This document shows, one piece after another, positions 6,853 to 11,981 of a stretch of 11,981 nt of DNA (positions within the stretch are counted from its first letter, which is position 1; each line of letters starts with the position of its first letter). The stretch comes from Gemmatimonadota bacterium (lineage in GTDB: Bacteria > Gemmatimonadota > Gemmatimonadetes > Longimicrobiales > UBA6960), in the NCBI GenBank assembly GCA_019347995.1, contig JAHWKH010000032.1, forward strand, positions 1-11,981, read 5' to 3'. Position numbers and translations under genes: made by a program. Under the pieces are notes generated by a model. That model was not told the origin of the DNA, made no database searches, and saw only the letters and a program-made list of their open reading frames with translations.

Positions 6853-9279
6853 ATGTCCACCGTCGACGACGCCCCATCCAACCGCAGCGCCGACTCGACG
6901 GCGCGCCGCCTCCCAGCCCCCGTCGGCCCGGCCACGCGCTCCCGCTCTGCCGGCGTCGGGGCGATGCGCGCCTCCGCCCTGGCCGGGCACTTCGCCCTGA
7001 TCTGCACCCTGGGCGTCGCGACCCCCGCCGCCGCGCAAGGATGGATCGAGCCGCTCCCCGGACGCTCCGCCCTCGGGGGCTGGCAGGTCGAGCGTACCCT
7101 GAGCCGCGTCACCGTCACCGTCGAGGGCCGCGTGGCGCGGGTGGAGGTGAGCGAGCGATTCCGGAACCGGGGGAGGTCGGTGGCCGAGGGCTCGTACCTC
7201 TATCCGCTGCCGGGTGAGGCCGCCTTCGCCTCGTTCTCCCTCTTCCAGGGCGAGACCGAGCTGAGGGGCGAGGTCATGGACCGGGAGCGGGCGCGGGAGA
7301 TCTACGAGGAGATCGTCCGGCGGCGCGCCGACCCGGCCCTCATCGAGCTGGCGGGGCAGGGGCTCCTGCGGGCCCGCGTATTTCCCATCGAGCCGGGGGA
7401 GGAGCGGGAGGTGACGCTGCGCTACGAGCAGCTCCTCTCCCGTGCCGGAGACGCCCTCCACTTCCAGTACTCCGGCGGCGTGCGCGAGGAGGGCCGGATC
7501 TTCCCGGCGGGCGTACCGGTGGAGGGACGGCCGCGTGGGGGGCGCCTGGGCGACGACGGCCGGCGCGGCGCCGACTCCGAGCGGGGCGACGCGCCCACGG
7601 ACGTGGAGCTCGTGGTGGAGGACGCCGCGCGCTTCCTGGAGCCCTTCTCGCCGACCCACGCCCTGGACAGCGACCGGGAGCGCGGTGCCGGCGGCCACGA
7701 GCGGCTGGTGGTGCGGCCTCGCGGGGGCGTGACGGGGCACCTCTCGGTCTTCCTCCCCCTGGCGCGGGACGGGATCGGCATCACCCTGGCCATGCACGCT
7801 CCGCCCGGCGAGGACCGCGGCTACTTCATGCTGACGCTGTCGCCCGGCGAGACCGACGCGCCGGCGCGGCCCCGCGACCTCACGGTGGTGGTGGACGTCT
7901 CCGGGTCCATGTCGGGCCGGAAGATGGAGCAGGCGCGCAGCGCCCTGATGGGCCTGCTGGAGACTCTCGAGCCGGACGACCGCTTCCGCCTCGTGGCCTT
8001 CAGCGGCGCCGTGCGGCCCGAGAGCGACGGATGGCGGTCCGCCGACGAGGGTGGCCTCCGCGAAGCCATGGCGTGGGTGCAGGGGCTGCGGGCGGACGGC
8101 GGCACCAACATCGAAGGAGCGCTGGAGGAGGCGTTCCGCCTGGAGCCGGGCCTCGACCGGCTGCCGGTGGTGATCTTCCTCACCGATGGCCTGCCGACCG
8201 TGGGAGAGCAGGATCCGGAAGCCATCGCTGACCGGGCCGAGAGGCTGCGGCGCGACGCCCGCATCTTCGCCTTCGGGGTGGGCGACGACGTGAACACCCA
8301 CCTCCTGGACCGGCTGAGCGCCGCCACCCGGGGCACCACCGACTACGTGCGTCAGGACGAGAGCGTGGAGCGCGCCCTCTCCCTCCTCTCCGCGCGCATC
8401 CGCCACCCCGTCCTCACCGACCTGGAGTGGGACGGCGCGCCGGTGCGGCTGGCGGAGGTCCACCCGGTGGAGATCCCCGACGTGTTCGCGGGCCAGGAGC
8501 TGGTGCTCTTCGGCCGCTACGAGGGAGCGGGCGAGGGGGAGCTGGGGCTCACCGGGCGCCGCGCCGGGCGCGCGGAGCGCTTCTCCGTGGAGGCCGACTT
8601 CCCCCGCAGGACCGGGGCGAACGCCTTCATCCCCCGCCTGTGGGCGTCCAGGAAGCTGGGGCACCTCACGCGGCAGCTCTGGATCGAGGGCTCCAGCGAG
8701 GCGCTGGTGGAGGAGATCCGGCGCACGGCGCTGCGCTACGGGCTGCCCAGCGAGTTCACCGCCTACCTCGTCCAGGAGCCCGAGGCCCTCGCCGACGCCG
8801 ATGCGGCGGGCCTGGGGGGCCGGAGGATGTCCCTGGACCGGCTCGTCATGACCGCCGCGCCCTCCTCGCCGGCGCAGGCCTCGGGGGCCGGGGCGGTGCG
8901 GGCAGCCGCCGAGGCGCAGCGCATGCGCTCCGTGCGGGACGAAGCCGACATGGCGGAGGCCGAGGCGAAGCTCGCCGCGGCCGCGCCCGCCGACGCCCGC
9001 GCGGTGGCGGGCAGGCTCTTCCGCCGGAGCGACGGTGTATGGACCGAGGTGGGGATCCCGGACGATCTCCCCGTCGTCGCCGTTCGCCGCTTCAGCCGGG
9101 CCTGGTTCGACCTGCTGGAGGCGCTGCCGGAGCTCGCCGCGCCCAGCACCCGGCTGGAGAAGGTGGTGGTGCGCGGCCGAGCGCTGGCGGTGCACCTCGG
9201 CGACGAGGGCGAAGAGACCCTCGATTCCGTGGCGATCCGACGGATCGTGGACGGCTTCAGGGATCCGGTGACGCCTTGA
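6853..9279 (+). CDS. Exported VIT + von Willebrand factor A (vWA) domain protein
   Basis: This 808-residue protein carries a hydrophobic export segment (about residues 40-61, ending PAAAQGW, with likely cleavage after Ala61). A VIT (inter-alpha-trypsin) domain follows at about 75-195 (VSERFRNRGRSVAEGSYLYPLPG, split at a loop, and ERAREIYEEIVRRR). After a charged loop, the vWA domain spans about 340-515 with an intact metal-ion-dependent adhesion site: D348-x-S350-x-S352 (DVSGSM), T418 (GGTNIEG) and D445 (FLTDGLP). The remaining 290 residues contain beta-rich and Ala-rich stretches and no C-terminal membrane anchor or sortase motif. Such proteins bind ligands or partners outside the cytoplasm. 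ATG 6853 has a good ribosome binding site and the extra 37 residues have normal GC3; ATG 6964 would give a more normal signal peptide. A sigma/anti-sigma pair follows closely. Confidence 0.93.
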   Translation: MSTVDDAPSNRSADSTARRLPAPVGPATRSRSAGVGAMRASALAGHFALICTLGVATPAAAQGWIEPLPGRSALGGWQVERTLSRVTVTVEGRVARVEVSERFRNRGRSVAEGSYLYPLPGEAAFASFSLFQGETELRGEVMDRERAREIYEEIVRRRADPALIELAGQGLLRARVFPIEPGEEREVTLRYEQLLSRAGDALHFQYSGGVREEGRIFPAGVPVEGRPRGGRLGDDGRRGADSERGDAPTDVELVVEDAARFLEPFSPTHALDSDRERGAGGHERLVVRPRGGVTGHLSVFLPLARDGIGITLAMHAPPGEDRGYFMLTLSPGETDAPARPRDLTVVVDVSGSMSGRKMEQARSALMGLLETLEPDDRFRLVAFSGAVRPESDGWRSADEGGLREAMAWVQGLRADGGTNIEGALEEAFRLEPGLDRLPVVIFLTDGLPTVGEQDPEAIADRAERLRRDARIFAFGVGDDVNTHLLDRLSAATRGTTDYVRQDESVERALSLLSARIRHPVLTDLEWDGAPVRLAEVHPVEIPDVFAGQELVLFGRYEGAGEGELGLTGRRAGRAERFSVEADFPRRTGANAFIPRLWASRKLGHLTRQLWIEGSSEALVEEIRRTALRYGLPSEFTAYLVQEPEALADADAAGLGGRRMSLDRLVMTAAPSSPAQASGAGAVRAAAEAQRMRSVRDEADMAEAEAKLAAAAPADARAVAGRLFRRSDGVWTEVGIPDDLPVVAVRRFSRAWFDLLEALPELAAPSTRLEKVVVRGRALAVHLGDEGEETLDSVAIRRIVDGFRDPVTP

Positions 9280-9325
9280 GCCACGCCCCACCCTTCGAGC
9301 CGTCCCCCCCGGCCCCGGCACGCCC

Positions 9326-9838
9326 GTGAGCACGGACTGGAACAGCCTCTACCGGAGCGTCTTCCCGGACCTGGTCCGCTTCCTCCACCGGAAGGTGTGG
9401 GACGCGGAGCGGGCCCGGGACCTGGCGCAGGAGGTGTTCGTGCGGGCCCTGAGGGAGGACCCGGAGAAGCCGCGGTCGTTCCTCTTCGCGGTGGCGGCGA
9501 ACCTCGCCCGCGACGAGGCGCGCACCGACCTGCGGCGCAAGCGCCATCTCACCCTCCTCAGGAGCGAGAGCGAGGGGCGCACGTCCCGCCTGGGCGACCC
9601 CGTCCGTGAGCTGGCGGAGCGCGAGCGCCAGGAGGCGGTGCGGGCAGCGCTGGAGGCGCTGTCGGAGCGCGACCGGGAGGTGCTCCTGCTCTGGGACGCC
9701 GGGCTGGGATACCCCGACATCGCCGATCGCACGGGCCTCGCCCCCGGCGCCGTCGGCACCACGCTGGCCCGGGCGCGCCGCCGTCTGGTGGCCGCCCACG
9801 AAGCACGCACGCGGCAGACACCGGAGAGTCGAGCATGA
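9326..9838 (+). CDS. ECF-family RNA polymerase sigma factor (second module)
   Basis: This 170-residue protein has sigma region 2 at about residues 5-72, with WDAERARDLAQEVFVRAL and the helix PRSFLFAVAANLARDEAR. Region 4 lies at about 98-158, with LEALSERDREVLLLWDAGL and the helix-turn-helix YPDIADRTGLAPGAVGTTLARARRR. The start is GTG 9326, because no ATG is available before region 2. The upstream bases are C-rich with no Shine-Dalgarno sequence, so translation may be coupled to the vWA gene that ends 46 bases earlier, or be inefficient. The stop overlaps the anti-sigma start (ATGA, 9835-9838). It is distinct from the first sigma factor in the window and probably serves the vWA module. The regulon is unknown. 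Confidence 0.92.
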   Translation: MSTDWNSLYRSVFPDLVRFLHRKVWDAERARDLAQEVFVRALREDPEKPRSFLFAVAANLARDEARTDLRRKRHLTLLRSESEGRTSRLGDPVRELAERERQEAVRAALEALSERDREVLLLWDAGLGYPDIADRTGLAPGAVGTTLARARRRLVAAHEARTRQTPESRA

Positions 9839-11277
9839 AGCGCCACCTGACCGACGGAGAGATCCACGCCTGGCTGGACGGCGAGCTGGACGACGCCGCT
9901 CCGGAAGAGGCGGCGACCTCCCTCCGGGATCACCTGGAGGGGTGCGACGCGTGCCGCGCGCGCCTCGACGGCGAGGCGGCGCTGCGGGAGCGGGCGGCGG
10001 CCATCCTGGCCGGCGCGGCGCCCTCCGCGGGCGTCCTTCCCAGCTTCGAGGAGCTCCGGGCGCGCGCCCGCGCCACGGATCCACGGCGTCCCTCGCACCG
10101 GGCCGGCTCCCGCCTCGCGCACCTGCGCCGGTGGGGCTGGGCGGCGTCGGTGGTGGTGGCCCTGGGCATCGGCTGGGGCGTGCGCGACCGCGTCCCCGTG
10201 CCGGGGGAAGAGGAGATCGGGGCGGCAGGCGAGGCGGCGCAGCTCCGCGACGGGGCGCCGGGGGCGGCGCGCGGCGGAACGGCCCGCCTCCAGGGGGCCG
10301 CGGCCGGCGACGGGACCATGCCCGCCAGCGAGACCCCCGCCTCCGGCGACGCCCTCGCCTCCGGGAGCGGCGACGTGGCGGTCACGCGACCCGGCGACGC
10401 CGGTGCCTCCGGAGCCGCCGACGCGGCGGCCCGGGCCAGCGAGGTGCTCGCCTCCAGGAGCGGCGACGCGGCGGCCACGCGACCCGGCGACGCCGCTGCC
10501 TCCGGAGCCGCCGACGCGGCCCCGGGAGCCGGCGGGGCGGTCGACTCCGGCGCCGGCGACGCAGGCACCCCGACCAGCGACGATGCCGTCGTCGCCGCCC
10601 CCGCCGAGGTGGTCGCGAAGGCGGCGGTCGACGCTGCCGATCCGACCGGTCCGGCAGGAGACCGGCGGCCCGCCGCCACTTACGCCGCCGGGGCGGACGT
10701 CCGGGCCGAGCCGCCGGTGGCGGACTCCCCAGGGGAGTCGCCGCGGTCGGCGCAGGAGGCGGTGGCTCTCGACGAGCTGGTCGTCACGGGGGCGCCGGTC
10801 ACCGATTCCGGATCGCCCCCGGTGTCCTCCCTTCTCGATCCCCGACCGCGCATGGCACCGATGCCAACGATGGCGACTCGTGGCCGGGATCCCGATCCAC
10901 GCTCCGCGGCCGTGGAGGCGCGGCGCGCGCGCGCTCCGTCGGGCACCGCGGACGAGGCCGTCGACGCCGGCGCGCTCGTCCTCACGGTGGAGTCGCTCGA
11001 CGTGCTGTCCGTGGTGTGGAGCGAGGTGGCGCCGGGGGTCCGGGGGGTGAAGGTGCTCCAGCGGCTGGACCGGTCGGACACGCTGGAGCTGGTCGTCATC
11101 CCCGGGCGCATGGACGACGAGGCTGCCGAGGCGGCGCTCGCGGCGGTGCTCGAGGAGCCGCTGCGTCCGGGGTGGAGCCGTCTCGTGCGGGTGCGCGAGG
11201 GGGCGCGCATCGTGGCGCGGGCGCCGCTCCCGGCGGCCGCGCTGTCCCGTCTGGTGGAAGGCGTAGGGCGGCGGTAG
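9835..11277 (+). CDS. Large transmembrane anti-sigma factor with repeat linker and unrecognised C-terminal domain
   Basis: This 480-residue protein begins with a ZAS-type zinc finger (EIHAWLDGEL, then H33-x3-C37-x2-C40 in HLEGCDAC) that should hold the overlapping sigma factor. A basic segment leads to one membrane span (about 101-116, WAASVVVALGIGWGV). Outside the membrane comes a long Ala/Gly/Ser/Asp-rich linker (about 125-300) with a 31-residue tandem duplication. Next is a TonB-box-like stretch ALDELVVTGAP (311-321) and a Pro/Arg-rich segment. A compact alpha/beta region (about 380-480) contains LTVESLDVLSVVW, LELVVIPGRMDDEAAEAAL and WSRLVRVREG. I do not recognise this last domain; by position it is the likely sensor or partner-binding part. 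The protein is about twice the length of the first anti-sigma factor (249 residues). ATG 9835 is fixed by the overlap and the zinc finger. Confidence 0.88.
   Translation: MKRHLTDGEIHAWLDGELDDAAPEEAATSLRDHLEGCDACRARLDGEAALRERAAAILAGAAPSAGVLPSFEELRARARATDPRRPSHRAGSRLAHLRRWGWAASVVVALGIGWGVRDRVPVPGEEEIGAAGEAAQLRDGAPGAARGGTARLQGAAAGDGTMPASETPASGDALASGSGDVAVTRPGDAGASGAADAAARASEVLASRSGDAAATRPGDAAASGAADAAPGAGGAVDSGAGDAGTPTSDDAVVAAPAEVVAKAAVDAADPTGPAGDRRPAATYAAGADVRAEPPVADSPGESPRSAQEAVALDELVVTGAPVTDSGSPPVSSLLDPRPRMAPMPTMATRGRDPDPRSAAVEARRARAPSGTADEAVDAGALVLTVESLDVLSVVWSEVAPGVRGVKVLQRLDRSDTLELVVIPGRMDDEAAEAALAAVLEEPLRPGWSRLVRVREGARIVARAPLPAAALSRLVEGVGRR
10354..10539 (+). repeat. 93-bp in-frame tandem repeat (two copies) in the anti-sigma linker
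   Basis: Copy 1 starts at 10354 and copy 2 at 10447, a 93-base (31-codon) period. Over the first 75 or so bases they differ at only a few sites, including GGG/AGG, GTG/GCG, GTC/GCC and GGT/GCT. The copies then diverge towards the end of the unit. Both encode the pattern LAS-x-SGD-x-A-x-TRPGDA-x-ASGAADAA. Weaker GCCTCCGGCGAC-like half units lie just upstream (10338-10350). Confidence 0.8.
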
Positions 11278-11312
11278 GGACCGCGCGGGTGCAGGTGTCA
11301 GCGAGAGGGGGT

Positions 11313-11344
11313 GGGCGGCGCCGCCGCCCGCGAGGTTCTTGTCT
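11313..11344 (+). terminator. Candidate terminator after the anti-sigma gene
   Basis: GGGCGGC (11313-11319) pairs with GCCGCCC (11323-11329) around a 3-base loop. The pyrimidine-rich TTCTTGTCT (11336-11344) follows a few bases later. It lies 35 bases after the stop and probably ends the vWA/sigma/anti-sigma transcript. The T-tract is interrupted and offset, so termination efficiency is uncertain. Confidence 0.5.
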
Positions 11345-11391
11345 CGAGCGCTCCTGCGATCCGGGTCAGTCGAATCCTCCCCCGATCGTCC

Positions 11392-11411
11392 GCGGCGCAC
11401 TGATGCGCCGC
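11392..11411 (+). promoter_or_regulatory. Leader stem-loop just upstream of the DEAD-box helicase ribosome binding site
   Basis: GCGGCGCA (11392-11399) and TGCGCCGC (11404-11411) form a perfect 8-bp stem closed by a CTGA loop. The helicase Shine-Dalgarno AAGGAG (11415-11420) begins three bases later. The placement suggests an mRNA leader element that could influence ribosome access or be remodelled by the helicase itself or by cold. That role is inferred. Confidence 0.5.
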
Positions 11412-11428
11412 CATAAGGAGTCCGCTTC

Positions 11429-11981
11429 ATGTCTTCCCCCACCTTCGCCGAGCTCGGCGTGTCCCAGGCCGCCGTGCGCGTGCTTGACCAGCGCGGCATC
11501 ACAGCGCCGTTCGCCATCCAGTCCCTGGTCGTCCCCGACGTGCTGGCCGGCCGCGACGTGCTGGCCAAGTCGCCCACCGGCTCGGGCAAGACTCTGGCCT
11601 TCGGCGTGCCCATCGCCGATCGCATCGAGGCCACCGACCCGCGCCCCAGCGCGCTGATCCTGGCCCCCACCCGCGAGCTGGCCACCCAGATCGTCGAGGC
11701 GATCCGCGACGTGGCCCATGCCCGCGCGCTGTCGGTCACCGCCGTCTACGGCGGTGCGGGCATCGACAAGCAGGCCCGCCAGGCGCCCAGGTCCCACATC
11801 CTCGTGGCCACCCCCGGCCGCCTGGAGGACCTCATCCAGCGCGGGGCCGTGCGCCTGGACCGCGTGCGCCTGCTCGTCCTCGACGAGGCCGACCGCATGC
11901 TGGACATGGGCTTCCGCCCGGTCGTCGAGCGCATCGTCAAGCAGACCCGGCGCGATCGGCAGACGCTCCTGTTCAGCGCCA
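11429..11981 (+). CDS. DEAD-box ATP-dependent RNA helicase, N-terminal part (3' end outside window)
   Basis: 184 residues of helicase domain 1 are visible, starting with ATG 11429 behind AAGGAG (11415-11420). The motifs appear in order: Q motif (TFAELGVS at residues 5-12, then ITAPFAIQ), motif I SPTGSGKT, motif Ia PTRELA, GG (YGGAG), motif Ib TPGRLEDL, motif II DEAD in VLDEADRMLDMGF, and the start of motif III (SA, cut by the window edge). It should unwind or remodel RNA in the cytoplasm, for example in cold adaptation, ribosome assembly or mRNA decay. The RhlE/CsdA/DbpA subtype cannot be decided without the C-terminal half. The hairpin 3 bases before its ribosome binding site may regulate it. 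It lies 151 bases after the anti-sigma gene, behind a terminator, so it is probably a separate unit. Confidence 0.95.
   Translation, partial: MSSPTFAELGVSQAAVRVLDQRGITAPFAIQSLVVPDVLAGRDVLAKSPTGSGKTLAFGVPIADRIEATDPRPSALILAPTRELATQIVEAIRDVAHARALSVTAVYGGAGIDKQARQAPRSHILVATPGRLEDLIQRGAVRLDRVRLLVLDEADRMLDMGFRPVVERIVKQTRRDRQTLLFSA

Noticed and set aside
6613..9333. 906-codon open frame on the minus strand opposite the vWA gene
   Set aside because: It shares codon boundaries with the vWA gene, whose high GC3 rarely yields antisense stops. Its His/Arg/Gly-rich translation shows no domain, while the sense frame has complete VIT and vWA motifs.
10320..10560. CRISPR-like array in the repeated region
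   Set aside because: The units are contiguous with no unique spacers, keep the reading frame and encode a protein linker.
11278..11428. Small RNA or tRNA gene between the anti-sigma and helicase genes
   Set aside because: Only two separate hairpins are seen; there is no cloverleaf, no tRNA consensus and no clear promoter.
9606..11657. Long plus-strand frame running through sigma, anti-sigma and helicase genes
   Set aside because: It is out of frame with three well-supported genes and encodes Arg/Gly-rich low-complexity sequence.
9349..11739. 796-codon open frame on the minus strand opposite the second sigma module
   Set aside because: It is a shadow of the high-GC3 anti-sigma gene; its repeated composition simply mirrors the Ala/Gly linker.

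Overview
The window is about 12 kb of very GC-rich DNA with densely packed genes, all on the + strand. Third codon positions are almost always G or C. The gene content suggests a Gemmatimonadota- or Acidobacteriota-like chromosome: the end of an ADOP/MacB-type orphan permease, paired ECF sigma and zinc-finger anti-sigma genes, a DUF4097 protein and a DinB-like protein. This placement rests on gene types, not on a marker gene. No rRNA, tRNA, transposase, integrase or CRISPR array was seen, and no gene-free stretch exceeds about 150 bases.

Left part (1-4787): the C-terminal end of an FtsX/MacB-like permease is followed with no gap by a DUF3052 protein. Then come an ECF sigma factor and a zinc-finger anti-sigma factor that overlap by ATGA, a secreted DUF4097 beta-repeat protein and a LolD/MacB-type ABC ATPase. 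This part ends in a G-quadruplex-like tract and a strong GC hairpin. The likely theme is envelope monitoring plus an ABC exporter or lipoprotein-type transporter whose permease and ATPase genes are separated by the regulatory genes.

Middle part (4788-6781): three small genes of a general kind, namely a DinB-like four-helix protein, a membrane-anchored alpha/beta hydrolase and a two-CBS-domain protein. A perfect hairpin follows the CBS gene.

Right part (6782-11329): a second, larger sigma module. An exported VIT + vWA protein with intact MIDAS residues lies 46 bases upstream of a second ECF sigma factor. That gene overlaps by ATGA a 480-residue anti-sigma factor, which has a cytoplasmic zinc finger, one membrane span, a long Ala/Gly/Asp-rich repeat linker, a TonB-box-like motif and a C-terminal domain I do not recognise. 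The vWA gene's ribosome binding site lies inside a perfect 9-bp inverted repeat. I consider this cluster the best candidate for a poorly described envelope-signalling system. After a terminator-like hairpin, a DEAD-box RNA helicase begins behind a perfect 8-bp leader hairpin next to its Shine-Dalgarno sequence, and it runs off the end of the window.
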